A stretch of 64,000 nt of DNA from NCBI GenBank assembly GCA_009809945.1, contig WTPW01000149.1, positions 529,206-593,205 of the forward strand, written 5' to 3'. The translations under genes and the position numbers were made by a program. Under the pieces are notes generated by a model that was not told where the DNA came from, did no database searches, and was given only the letters and a program-made list of their open reading frames with translations. This DNA comes from Gigaspora margarita. Lineage: Eukaryota; Glomeromycota; Glomeromycetes; Diversisporales; Gigasporaceae. Within the stretch, counting starts at the first letter, position 1; every line of letters starts with the position of its first letter. Positions 33,299 to 45,692 of this stretch are shown piece after piece.

Positions 33299-35472
33299 TT
33301 ATTCAATTATATCAAAAATTGTTTCTGGTGTTCTATTCATTTCAGCCAAAAGTTTCTTATGGGCTTTTAATGCCTCTACATCATTTGGGCAAATTTCTAA
33401 TGACTTGGCGAAATCCGCCAGTGCTTCTTTATATTTTCCCATCATATTATAAGTTTCTCCTCGATGAACTAAAGCAAACACGTTATTGGGCAAAATTTCT
33501 AATGAATTAGTTAAATCTTTAAGTGCTTCCTCATATCTGCCCATCATGTGATAAGTTCTTCCTCGCTTTATTAATATCCGTGACTGATTAAGTTCAAATT
33601 CTAAAAATTTATTTAATTTATTTAAATCTGCATATGCTTCTTTATGCCTGCCCATTGAACGATAAGTTAATCCTCGAATTCCCAATACAACTATTTCTGA
33701 ATTAATATCAATTTTTAACATACTAGTTAAGTCTGCAAGTGATTCTTCATATTTTCTCATTATTCGATAAATTTCTCCTCGAAATATCAAAGCTTCGAAT
33801 TTTGTTTAATTTCTAATGATTTAGTAGTGGCTGCAAGTGCTTCATTATACTGGCCCATTAAAAAATAAGTGAATGATCGATCATATAATGTTTTTTCATC
33901 ATTTTTGTCACATTTTAATAGTTCATTTAATTTATTTAAATCTAAACGCGCTTCATTATGTCTACCCATTGAGCGATAAGTTAATTCTCTAATTGCTAAA
34001 GAATTTATATCATTTAGATCAAGTTCTAATGCCTTAGTTAGATCAGCTAGTGCTTCTTCATATCTCCCCATTATACGATAAATTTCTTCACGATAAATCA
34101 AACTAACATCATTATTTAGTTCAATTTCTATTAATTTATTAAAATCTTCAAGTGCCTCTTTATATCGACCCATTAAAAAATAAATGATTCCTCGTACAAA
34201 AAGTAATTCCGGCTCAAATTCCCATTGTTTATTTAATTCATCAAAATCTGAAAGTGCTCCCTTATATTCGCCCATCATCAAATATGTTTCTCCTCGAATT
34301 TCTAATAAGGAAAGAATATCTATCATAGATACATTATTTTGTCCAATTTCTAACGCTTTATTTAAATCTTCAAGTGCTTCATTATATCTTTTCATTTTAA
34401 AATGATATTTTGCTCGTTTTTTTAATTAATATATATTATTTAGTTCAATTTCATTTTCATTATTATCAGTAATTACAATTAATGATTGATCAGACCGTGA
34501 AGGCAGTGAAGTTGATAAAGGATTACGAGGAGGTAAAATTTGAGAGGTGATAGTTTGATCTGGCATCATAAATTTCATTTCAATATCTTCCCATATAATT
34601 GGATCAAGAATTTTTTGATTAGGACGAACTTTTTTGAATATATCTTGGCCAGAAATTTGAAAATAACGAATTAAAGAAAGACAATTTTGAAGTGTATTCT
34701 TTATAACTAAGAAATCTGCATCAGACCATTGCTTAGGATTAGATGATAAAGAAGTGTTCTGTGCAATTCCCCATCTAATTACATAATCCCAAATTAATCC
34801 TTCGTCAATTTGTAAATTATCAAGTTTTAAGATATTGACTAAGATATTTTCTGAAAGTGTGTTAAATTCATCAGAATCAAAAACTATATTCGGATATTTT
34901 GCAATGATATTAGTGCAGAAGTGTTGTAAAGCATCCAAATTATTATCTTTAAAGCTAGCTTGGTAAACACGAGAAAAGTTTAAACGTAACCAAGAAGCAT
35001 TATTTTCGATTAAAAGTAATTGAATATGCTTAACTAATTCTTCAAGTCCAAACTCATTAGAACCGATTAAAATATCAAAGATAACAGAAGCGTCAACCTT
35101 CTCTAATGAAATATTATCATCATAAATATACCTGCACATTAAATTTGATTTAAAAAAACTTTGCAATTAGGTCATCAACTTTAATTGTTTGGCATTATTA
35201 TATTTTTATTACTATATTACTTACTTAATTATGATATCAAACACTTTAATAGAAATATCTATATCTTTAATTGTCTTCACGCCATTTTTGTAATCGATAG
35301 CATTTAATTTATCTTTAAAGTATAAGCATCGAGAATTTAGAATGACAGAATGTGCTTTAAAAACTTGGTTGTTCGGTGCTTGACCAACTTCAATAACAAC
35401 ATTATATTCGTCGCCATTTATGAGAAGCTCACTTAAATTGTTTGAAAGTTTTTCAAAAAATTTGGTATTCAT
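33299..35472 (-). pseudogene. BTB-BACK-TPR gene, copy C (least damaged)
   Basis: Exon 1 (35,225-35,472) encodes the BTB part from MNTKFFEKL to VFDIII. The intron is 35,132-35,224 (93 bp, GTAAGT...TGCAG). Exon 2 (33,299-35,131) runs open through BACK (residues about 85-225), QWSDADF and the SQILPPRN linker. About ten TPR units then follow, for example GRYEEALADLTKALEL. Two lesions are visible: a stop near 34,428, where copies A and E have GAA (ELRKRAKYHF), and a frameshift near 33,795 between TPR 6 and 7. It ends in MNRTPETIFDIIE. The stop would leave a BTB-BACK protein of about 330 residues. It could be functional only if both lesions are assembly errors. Confidence 0.88.
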
Positions 35473-36546
35473 TTAGCAACAGCATTTTTTTTTGTTTAAT
35501 TTTCATTATATTACTTTTATGTGCTATTCGTAACACAACACCCAAATTTACAAATGAAATTGTTGATCATGAAGTATTCATACAATTAAAACAAATTTCC
35601 GAGGGCAAAATTCACGTGATATTCTAGAAATTCAATTGGCTAATAATGTTGGATAGTGTGCAAAATTAAGATTTCAAAAATTTCTGAAAGACAAGCAAGG
35701 TAAAAACAAAATTTTGAGAAAATTTCTGAATGTTTTCTGAAAAGGAAATTAAAAAATCGCAAATTAATATAAAAAGTTAATCTATTATTGCAAATTAAAA
35801 CAAATTTTTGCAATAACGCAAATAAAGATTTTGATAAATTTTTACGGGTTTCTGCTGCAAATCTTACGTTTTTGATACTCCTGCACTTACCTTTTTGATA
35901 CTGATTGACATGCAGATCCTGGTAAAAATAAAAAATTTAAAAATTTGAGCGAAGATATCTCGAAAACTACCTGCTTGAATCTGATAAACCCTTTCGATTT
36001 GAATTCTATGGATTCATAGAATTCAAGCAAAAAAAATTCATCAAATATAGCCATGTGGTTGTCAAGATATCTTCACTCAAAATTAGAGAAAATCAAACCG
36101 AGATATGGCCGAATTTTTTATCATTTTGTGTAACAATTTTCGGAAAATAATCAACCTCACTATGCTTCATTTTGATTGGCGCTGCCCTCTAAAGTTGATA
36201 TAAAATCTAATTTCAATTGAATATCAAATTAATCAGCTTCGATCTCTAATCAGAAATATTGTAATTTTATAAAAAATTGTAATTACATTTTCTATTATAC
36301 GCATAATTTAACTTATACACTTGATATAAAGGTAATTGTTTCTGAACATGCCTTCAAAATATACGGCTTATTAATCGATAAAAACAGTATAAACTGATGA
36401 CAATTCTAATGAATCAAATACGAAATAACAAAAAATTATTGTTGAATCTTAAATAATAACTATATAAAATGGAAGTAAAATTTATTTTAAGGTCAATCAC
36501 CTCTTCCCTTAAATGTACAAAATAACTCATTTAATACAAACATGTT
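35473..36546. other. Spacer between BTB copies C and D
   Basis: Bases 36,180-36,546 match the other spacers (cttcgatctctaatcagaaa, tacacttgatataaagg). Bases 35,640-36,170 are unassigned; they include a hairpin gaattctatggattcatagaattc-like word near 36,000, split here as gaattctatg / catagaattc, which also occurs near 50,110 and 52,360. No gene is supported. Confidence 0.55.
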
Positions 36547-38657
36547 TTACGCTTTATTCATATCTACCATAAGTTTCTTATGAGCTTTTAATACCTCTAC
36601 TTGATTTGGACTTCTAATGACTTGGCGAAATCCGCAAGTGCTTCTTTATATTTTCCCATCATACGATAATTTCTCCTCGGTATACTAAAGCAAACACGTC
36701 ATTGGGCAAAATTTCTAATGAATTGGTTAAATCTTTAAGTGCTTTCTCATATCGTCCCATCATGTAATAAGCTCTTCCTCGCTTTATTAATATTCGTGAA
36801 CAATTAAGTTCAAATTCTAAAAATTTACTTAATTTATTTAAATCTGCATGTGCTTCTTTATGCCTACCCATGGAACGATAAGTTAACCCTCGAAATCCCA
36901 ATACAAATATTTCAGACCAAATATCAACTTTTGACGCACTAGTTAAGTGTCTGCAAGTGCTTCATCATATTTTCACATTATACGATAAATTTCTCCTCGA
37001 AACGCCAAAGCAAATGATGAAACTTGCTTAATTTCTAATGATTTAATAACGGTTGCAAGTGCTTCATTATAATGACCCATTAAATAATAAGTGAATGATT
37101 GATCAAGTAACTTATCAGCATTATTTTGGTCACATTTTAATAGTTCATTTAATTTATTTAAATCTGAAAGCGCTTCATTTATTTACCCATTGAGCGATAA
37201 GTTAATTCTCTAATTGCTAAGGAAGCTGGCTCATTTGGTTTACCTTTTAATGCCTTAGTTAGATCAGCTAGTGCTTCTTCATATCTCCTCATTATATGAT
37301 AAATTTCTCCTTGGACCATCAAACCATCAAAATCATTTGGTTTAATTTCTAATAATTTAATAAAATCTGTAAGTGCTTCTTTATATTGACCTAGAAAAAA
37401 TAAATATATCCACGTACATCTCGTACATAAAGTAATTCCAGCTTAAATTCTAACTCTATATTTAATTCATCAAAATCTGAAAGTGCAACCTCATATTTGC
37501 CTGTCATGAAATACGTTTCTCCTCAAATTTCTAATAAGGATAAAGTATCTATCGTAGATGCATTATTTTGTCCAATTTCTAAAGCTTTATTTAAATCTTC
37601 AAGTGCTTCATTATATCTTTTTATTTTGAAATGATATTTTGCTCGTTTTCTTAATTCATATATATTATTTAGTCCAATTTCATTTTCATTATTATAAGTA
37701 ATTAGAATTAATGATTGATCAGGTCGCGAAGGCAGTGAAGTTGAAGAAGGATTACGAGAAGGTAAAATTTGAGAGGTAATAGTTTTGATCTAGCATCATA
37801 AATTTCATTTCAATATCTTCCCATATAATTGGATCAAGAATTTTTTGATAAGGATGAACTTTTTAAATATATCTTGGCCAGAAATTTGGAAATAATGAAT
37901 TAAAGGAAGACAATTTTGAAGTGTATTCTTCATAATTAAGAAATCTGCATCAGACCATTGTTTAGGGTTAGATAATAAAGAAGCGTTCTGTGCAATTCCC
38001 TATCTAATGACATGATCCCAAATTAATCCTTCGTCCATTTGTAAATTATCAAGTTTTAAAATATTGACTAGGATATTTTCTGAAAGTGTGTCAAATTCAT
38101 CAGAATAAAAATCTGTATTTGGATATTTTGCAATAATATTAGTGCAGAAGTGTTGTAAAGAATCAAAATTATTATCTTTAAAACTAGCTTGGTAAACACG
38201 AGAAAAGTTTAAACATAGACAAGAAGCATTATTTTCGATTAAAAGTGATTGAATATGCTTAGAACTGATTAAAAGATCAAAGATAACAGAAGCGTCAACC
38301 TTCTCTAATGAAATAGTATCATCATGAATATACCTGCACATTAAATTTGATTTAAAAAAAATTTTCAATTAGGTAATCAATTTAATTGTTTGCAATTATT
38401 TTATTACTATATTACTTACTTAATTATGATGTCAAACACTTCAATAGAAATATCGATATCTTTAATTGTCTTCATGCCGTTTTTGTAATCGATTTATCTT
38501 TAAAGTATAAGCATCGAGAATTTGGAATGACAGAATGTGCTTTAAAAACTTGGTTGTTCAGTGCTTGACCAACTTCAATAATGACATTATATTCGTCGCC
38601 ATTTACGAGAAGCTCACTTAAATTGTTTGAAAGCTTTTCAAAAAATTTGGTATTCAT
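36547..38657 (-). pseudogene. BTB-BACK-TPR gene, copy D (disrupted)
   Basis: Exon 1 (38,420-38,657) starts MNTKFFEKLSNN but loses several bases after CLYFKDK, which shifts the frame. The intron is 38,334-38,419 (86 bp). Exon 2 begins YIHDDTISLEK and lacks the residues corresponding to NEFGLEELV of the other copies (deletion near 38,258). A stop follows IWDHVIR (W codon to TAG, near 38,000), a shift lies near 37,860, and many TPR units carry stops or small deletions down to 36,547. It sits 3.24 kb from copy E in the same orientation. Confidence 0.85.
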
Positions 38658-38873
38658 TTTTCATTGCATTACTTTTGTTTTCTATTTGCAACACAACACC
38701 CAAATTTACAAAAGAAATTGTTGATCATGAAGTTTTATACGTGTTAATACTAAAAAAATCACCGCATTACTTGGCAGGTCACTCGACAGGTCAATAAAAA
38801 AATAACGGATAAAATAATTAAAATTAAAATTAAACTTAACAGAAAGAATGTGTATTGTAATAAAAGAAAAGAC

Positions 38874-38905
<32 letters not shown>

Positions 38906-39783
38906 TGCAATAAGTCAATGAACTGAATTTTTTATCAATCGTATAACTGATAAAAATTCTTACCACATAAATTCCGTTGACAGGTAGCATGAGGGTGACC
39001 GTCGGTTTATGCGGTTTCAGTCATCCAATGGGAATACTAATAATTGATGCGTAACTTGAAATTCACATGTTTTAAAAAATTGCTGACAGCCCAAAATTTT
39101 GTCCTTGAAACCACCACTACTAAGCTTATAGAAGACTTTTGTCTGATTGGCTGGTGCAAAACAATTGGCCGGTAACTGATTTATATAGTTGAAAAAGTAA
39201 CATTTCACTAACAAAAAATAGCTGTAAAAGTCGTTTTGAAAAAACATCTGTATTCAATGTGCAAAAATAATGATAAATAATCAGTGACCCTAAGAAATTT
39301 ACTTAGAAATGAAGAGTGAATTATTTATAAATTTCAATTCTTTGTTAATTCATTTGATTTGATTGGTCAATACTGAAACCCGTTTATCTAAAGTTGAAAC
39401 TGATTTAATATAAAATAATCTTATTCAATTGAATATTGAATTAATCAACTTCGATCTCTAACCAGAAATACTGTAATTTTGAATAATTTATAAAAAAATC
39501 GTAATTCTATTTTCTATTACAGTATGCACATAATTTATCTTATACACTCGATATAAATGTAAGCATTTCTGAACACATGTTCAAAACATTCGTTTTATTA
39601 ACTGATAAAAACAGTATTAGCTGACAATTCTAATGAATCAAATATAGAAATAACAAATAATTATTGTTGAGCCTTAAATAACAATCATAAAAAAAGGAAA
39701 GTAAAATTAATTTATAAAGTCAATCATATCAAAGCTTCTTTCCCCTTAAATGTACAAAGCAACTCATTTAATACAAACATGTT
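38658..39783. other. Spacer between BTB copies D and E
   Basis: It is collinear with 23,400-24,747 minus the Harbinger-like MITE (ggcaggtcactcg, attccgttgacaggtagc, cttatacactcgatataaat). A TA microsatellite lies at 38,887-38,903. No gene is supported. Confidence 0.65.
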
Positions 39784-41935
39784 TTATGTTTTATTCATTT
39801 CAGCCAAAAGTTTCTTATAAGCTTTTAATGCCTCTACATCATTTGGGTAAATTTCTAATGACTTGGTGAAATCCGCAAGTGCTTCTTTATATTTTCCCAT
39901 CATAATATAAGTTTCTCCTCGATGTACTAAAGCAAACACGTTATTTGGCAAAATTTCTAATGAATTGGTTAAATCTTTAAGTGCATTCTCATATCTGCCC
40001 ATCATGTGATAAGTTCTTCCTCGCTTTATTAATATCCGTGAATAATTTAGTTCATATTCTAAAACTTTATTTAATTTATTTAAATCCGCATGTGCTTCTT
40101 TATGCCTGCCCATGGAACGATAAGTTAATCCTCGAATTCCCAATACAAATATTTCTAAATCAATACCAATTTTTAACGTACTAGTTAAGTCTGCAAGTGC
40201 TTCTTCATATTTTACCATTATACGATAAATTTCTCCTCACTCACCAAAGCAAATGGATCTTGTTCAATTTCTAATAATTTAGTAACGACTGCAAGTGCTT
40301 CATTATACTGGCCCATTAAAAAATAAGTGAGTAATCGATCACATAACCGTAACGTATCTTCATTATTTTTGTCACATTGTAATAGTTCATTTAATTTATT
40401 TAAATCTAAAAGCGCATGTCTACCCATTGAGCGATAAGTTAATTCTCTAATTGCTAACGTAATTGGATCATTTGGCATAGCTTCTAATGACTTATTTAGA
40501 TCAGCTAGTGCTTCTTCATATCTGCCCATTATACGATAAATTTCTCCTCGAAATATCAAACTACCAATATGATTTGGTCCATTTTCTGAAAATTTAATAA
40601 AATCTTCAAGTGCCTCTTTATATCGACCAATTGAAAAATAAATAAATCCTCGTATACCAAGCACATCTGGCTTAATGTTTTCTAATTCTTTATATAATTC
40701 ATCAAAATCTGAAAGTGCACCCTCATATTCGCTCATCATGAAATATGTTTCTCCGCGAATTTCTAATATGGATATAATATCTATCATAGATACATTATTT
40801 TGTCCAATTTCTAACGCTTTATTCAAATCTTCAAGTGCTTCATTATATCTTTTCATTTTAAAATGATATTTGGCTCGTTTTCTTAATTCATATATATTAT
40901 TTAGTTCAATTTCATTTTCATTATTATCAGTAATAAAAATTAATGATTGATCAGACTGTGAAGGCAGTGAAGTTGATGAAGGATTACGAGGAGGTAAAAT
41001 TTCAGAAGTGATAGTTTGATTTGGCATCATAAATTTCATTTCAATATCTTCACATATAATTGGTTCAAGAATTTTTTGATAAGGACGAACTTTTTTGAAT
41101 ATATCTTGGCCAGAAATTTGGAAATAACGAATTAAAGGAAGACAATTTTGAAGTGTATTCTTCATAATTAAGAAATCTGCATCAGACCATTATTTAGGGT
41201 TAGATGATAAAGAAGTGTTCTGTGCAATTCCCCATCTAATGACATGATCCCAAATTAATCCTTCGTCCATTTGTAAATTATCAAGTTTTAAAATATTGAC
41301 TAGGATATTTTCTGAAAGTGTGTCAAATTCATCAGAATCAAAAACTATATTTGGATATTTTGCAATGATATTAGTGCAGAAGTGTTGTAAAGAATCAAAA
41401 TTATTATCTTTAAAGCTAGCTTGATAAACACGAGAAAGTTTAAACGTAACCAAGAAGCATTATTTTCGATTAAAAGTGATTGAATATGCTTAACTAATTC
41501 TTCAAGGCCAAACTTATTAGAACCGATTAAAAGATCAAAGATAACAGAAACGTCAACCTTCTCTAATGAAATAGTACCATCATAAATATACTTGCACATT
41601 AAATTTGATTTTAAAAAAAACTTTTGCAATTAGGTAATCAACTTTAATTGTTTGGCATTATTATTTTTTTATTACTATATTACTTACTTAATTATGATAT
41701 CAAACACATTAATAGAAATATCTATATCTTTAATTGTCTTCACGCCATTTTTGTAATCGATAGCATTTAATTTATCTTTAAAGTATAAGCATCGAGAATT
41801 TAGAATGACAGAATGTGCTTTAAAAACTTGGTTGTTCGGTGCTTGACCAACTTCAATAACGACATTATATTCATCGCCATTTATGAGAAGCTCATTTAAA
41901 TTGTTTGACAACTTTTCAAAAAATTTGGTTTTCAT
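39784..41935 (-). pseudogene. BTB-BACK-TPR gene, copy E (disrupted)
   Basis: Exon 1 (41,688-41,935) starts MKTKFFEKLSNNLNELL with the BTB core intact. The intron (41,592-41,687) has the usual GTAAGT donor, but its acceptor reads GCAAG instead of GCAGG, so normal splicing would be lost or shifted by one base. In exon 2 a T is missing in the NFSRVYQ region near 41,430, a stop replaces the Q codon after SSNPK (near 41,190), and a frameshift lies near 40,240. Otherwise the BACK part, SEILPPRN linker and TPR series are well preserved down to KKLLAEMNKT. One TPR (GRHALLDLNK) lacks two residues. Confidence 0.87.
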
Positions 41936-42458
41936 TTAACAACAGTGTTTTTTTTTTTAATTTCATTTACTTTTATGTGCTTTTCATAACACAAAACTCA
42001 AATACATGTCCAAAGAATTTGTTGATCATATGTATCGATACTAAAAAAATCACCGGATTACTTGGCCGGTCACACGGGTCAACCAACAGGTGAATAAAAA
42101 GAAGGATAAAATAATTATTATATTGTAAAACAAGTAAAGAATCTATACTAAGTCGACTCATCAACCCATTGATCCTTTCTTTATTCGTCGTTTTTCTATA
42201 AATTCGTCACTATGTGGATCAGCATGATGGAATTGGTTTTGATTGGTCAACATTTGTGATCTACGTGACAAACTCAAATTTGTCATATGATAAATTGACC
42301 AATGAAAATGCCAAATCGTTGTCATATGATTAACAATGCATGCGAATCTTCGAACAGTGCTCAGGGATAGTGCAATCACATATTATATAAATCAATCTGT
42401 TTGCTAACTAACCACAACTAGGGTTATGCTACATAAATTACAATTTTACATTACATAC
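41936..42458. other. Upstream flank of copy E
   Basis: Bases 41,936-42,090 match the flank upstream of the other copies (ttggccggtcacacgggtca). The remainder (42,100-42,458), including cattgatcctttctttattc and a mirrored tttgtcatatgataaattga region, is unassigned. No gene is supported. Confidence 0.5.
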
Positions 42459-43557
42459 AGTGGCCTACCATATTATTGTGGACACTTTTTAAAAATTTAT
42501 ACAGAGCTAAATATTTAAGATATTAAGCTAAAAATTAAATTATAAATTCTTTAAATCTATATCTTTTAAATAAAAAAAAGTTTAAAAAATTTTATGCAAC
42601 TGTTTTAAAATAATTAAGTTTAAGTAACATTTTAAATTTTTACATTTGACCGATTCTCTAAATTTTAATATAGTTTTCATAGTAACTAGAATTACTAAAT
42701 ATAGCAATATATAAACTTAAATTTTTTATTAATAATCTAGCAATTTTTTTTAAATAAAGTTATTTAGCATAACAAATTGCATGTATCTTAAAAATTTTGT
42801 AATTTTTTAAAAAATATTTGTTTAATTACTATATATAGTAATAAAATTACTATATTTGGGGGTCATCTAAAGCTAGGTGCGTTCACATGATAAAAAGCCA
42901 ATTAAATCATAAAATTTGATCTTTACGGATCAGCCCGACGAGACAAAAACAAAGAAAAAAAGTGAAAAACGCCAAAAATACAAGAAACGAGTGTCTAAAC
43001 CTGTCTAGAAGCATTAATAAAAAATGTTGGGAAGACAATTTTACTTATAAGACAAGCCCTAACCTAACCCTAACTAACCCTTACCCTAATTTTAATTAAA
43101 TAATCAAAAACATATAAACGCACCTGGCTTTAGCCACCCCCTATATTTGGTAATTAATATAATTTTGAATTAATAATTGCATTACTATATTTAGAAATAA
43201 TAAATACCTTAAAATTTTTTAAAATTTTATAAAATTTGAGATTATATATAATTTGTCATACTGAATAATTTTTGCTTATTTTTGAAATCCAATTAGTTTA
43301 ATTAAAAATTAATTTTTGCTATGCAGCTATTATTTTAATTAATTTTGTACAATAATGAAAACCAGTCAAATATAAAAATCTAATATTTTACTTAAACTTA
43401 AGTATTTTAAAACTGTAGCATAAAATCTTTTAATCTTTTTTTTATTTAAAAGATATAGATTTAAAGAATTTATAATTTAATTTTTAGCTTAATATTTTAA
43501 ATATTTAGCTCTGTATAAATTTTTAAAAAGTGTTCACTATAATATGGTAGGCTACTA
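42459..43557. mobile_element. Tc1/mariner-like TIR element with nested MITE
   Basis: Terminal repeats of at least 130 bp pair CAGTGGCCTACCATATTA (left) with its mirror ending ggtaggctacta (right), flanked by TA on both sides (42457-42458, 43558-43559). The words ttgtggacactttttaaa near the end are reminiscent of Tc1-type ends. No transposase frame remains. The nested MULE-type MITE at 42,860-43,140 accounts for 281 of its 1,099 bp. Confidence 0.75.
42860..43140. mobile_element. MULE-type MITE with telomere-like tract, TSD CTATATTTGG
   Basis: It is flanked by the 10-bp direct repeat ctatatttgg (42850-42859 and 43141-43150). The ends gggtcatctaaagctaggtg and cacctggctttagccacccc form an imperfect terminal repeat. 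The interior has gagacaaaaacaaag and a ccctaacctaaccctaact tract (43,056-43,078), as in the pair at 17,561-18,093. Confidence 0.85.
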
Positions 43558-43829
43558 TAATTTTACATAATTTTCAAAAAATTAAATTTATGTACTTTTC
43601 ATCACGTGGCCAGTATTATTGCATCATTGATTTGAATGTCCAAATTGAACTTGAAATTACACAAAGTTATATAAAATTATTGTAATTTGACATTCCTAAT
43701 CACAACTCAAGCACATGAATTAGTACTGTCTTATTGCTGTCCATAGATTTCCCGTTATTGCTACAAATTTTAGACCAAATTATATTCATTCAAATGTCTA
43801 CTATCATGATTGAATTCATTACCTCAGGA

Positions 43830-44166
43830 CAGTGTTGTACACAGACATTGTCCCATCAATTTTACAGGGACATGGACAGTCTGGGACAGGACATCTGGGA
43901 CATGTTCGCAATAATGTCCCAGTATGATATTGTACGCGGACAATGTCCCACTGATTTTTAACTTTGTCTCTACATGTCTGGGACATGTCCACCAATCAAA
44001 TTGCGGAATTATACAGACCCTTGGTTTGGGTTATGTGAAGGATACAAAGAATTTTATTGGCTAATGATTGCAAATGTCTGGACAAAAAAAAATTCTGGGC
44101 AGACATGTCCCAGATGTTCCGTCCCAGACTGTCTGCTGTCCGTGTTTGTGTCCTATAACAACACTA
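43830..44166. mobile_element. hAT-type MITE, TSD CCTCAGGA, rich in GGGACATGTCC words
   Basis: The ends CAGTGTTGTA and taacaacacta are flanked by an identical 8-bp duplication, cctcagga (43822-43829 and 44167-44174). Inside, gggacatgtcc, tgggacatg, tgtcccaga and cagtctgggac recur in both orientations. The open frames within it are built from these words and are not genes. Confidence 0.88.
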
Positions 44167-44427
44167 CCTCAGGATGTTGTGGTGCCAATTGGGACCTTGA
44201 AATGTCATGATCAGGTTTACATAAAATTAATTAAAGTCTAAATATTGATTACATAATTGATGGGTTAATTATGTAATAATCAGTAATACAAAGGTAAATT
44301 AGTAATTAATATATAAAATATCAATCCTAAGGGGAAGCACCTAGCTAGTTTGGACCTGCAATGTCATTGTATTTTTCTAAGTGAATAAACTAATAGCTGT
44401 GTGAATGTATTAGTTGTAGGGTCCCTA

Positions 44428-44578
44428 GTTCAGTTCAGTTTAATAAAAGTTCAGAATCAGGTTCAATGAACCTGAACCTGAACTTGAACTTAAATTTTTG
44501 AATATAAACTGAACTTGAGCTTAAAAAAAGTTCAGTTCAGGTTCAGTTCAAGGTTCATGAGCATGTTCAAGGTTCATA
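44428..44578. repeat. GTTCAG/GAACCT hexamer array
   Basis: The stretch is made of gttcag, ttcaggttcag, aacctgaacc and their complements, so it is both a microsatellite-like array and self-complementary. No frame. Confidence 0.85.
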
Positions 44579-44607
44579 ATTTATGCACATGTTTATCTAG
44601 AGCACAA

Positions 44608-45290
44608 AGTTAGAATCAATTAGTAAAATTTAGAGAATCATAGCATTTTGTATAATTTTATTAATAAAATTATTAAAAAATATTATTTTACTTGAAATTT
44701 TACTTATTGATCATAACTTCTTGCACTAAGTAAACTTGTTTAGCAGCAAAACATACATTAAATCAGCATATTTTATTTTTTTTTACTTTCTTAAAATTAG
44801 AAAAAAGGATATTTAATTTTGAAAATTTTTATCAACAATTCAAAATTAAGCATCTTTACCACAAATTTGGAGGAAAATAAAAAAAAATACTTAAATAATG
44901 TGTTTTTTGGTGTTAAACCAGTTTACTTAAAGCAAAAAGTTGGAATCAATTAGTAAAATTTAAAGAATTAAAGAAATTTATATAATTTTGTTAATTAAAT
45001 TATACAAATTTCTATAAATTTCTAAAGTTTACTAATTGATTATAATTTTTAGTACAAAGCAAACTTGTTTATTACCAAAAAATGTATAATTTTGTATAAT
45101 ATATTTTATTTGCCTTAAAATTTGGGTCAAAAGATGCTTAATTTTGAATTTTTTGATAAAAATTTTAAAATTAAGTATCATTTTTCAAATTTTAAGAAAA
45201 GTAAAATAAAATATGCAATTTAATGTATTTTTTGGTATTGAACAAGTTTAGTACAATAATTTATAATAAATTAGTAAAATTTTTCAAGTA
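44608..45290. repeat. Two tandem copies of dispersed inverted-repeat unit R4
   Basis: Each unit of about 330 bp contains aatcaattagtaaaattta, tataattttattaa, ctaattgattataa, cactaagtaaacttgttta, then the hairpin gatgcttaattttgaa...ttcaaaattaagcatc. Copies lie at 44,608-44,940 and 44,940-45,290. Further copies are at 53,860-54,190 and 56,750-57,300. Non-coding. Confidence 0.7.
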
Positions 45291-45692
45291 TATAATTTAT
45301 AATAATAGATAATTTATATACTATATATATGATATTGTCATATCTACTGCAGATCATAAAATCAGATGTAATATCACCAAAAATAACCCAATCTTTTATT
45401 AGTTAGAGTTAGCAGTCACATAATATGTCATGCAAATCATGGGGTAAATTTTTTACTTTAAAATTTGAGTGATCGAAATGCATATAATGGGCTCAATTTT
45501 TATAGTAAATTGCAATGGTTACCTACTTTCAATCATTTATTTCAAGGGTTTCTAAAAAGTAAATCACACTTATAGCATGTATTTTTACAGTTTAGAAAGT
45601 TGATTTCTTTATTGTTTGCAAGTTTAAAATATAATACAAAATAACCCTGAGAAGAATGTAGCACTTAAAGTTGGTATTTTGTTTTATTTTTA
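45290..45692. other. Unassigned AT-rich sequence with an R3-like trace
   Basis: Bases 45,340-45,450 (gcagatcataaaatcagatg, attagttagagttagcagtc) resemble repeat R3 weakly. The rest shows nothing recognisable. Confidence 0.35.

Noticed and set aside
43734..44210. Two cysteine-containing small open frames
   Set aside because: They run across the hAT-type MITE boundaries and are built from its GGGACATGTCC words.
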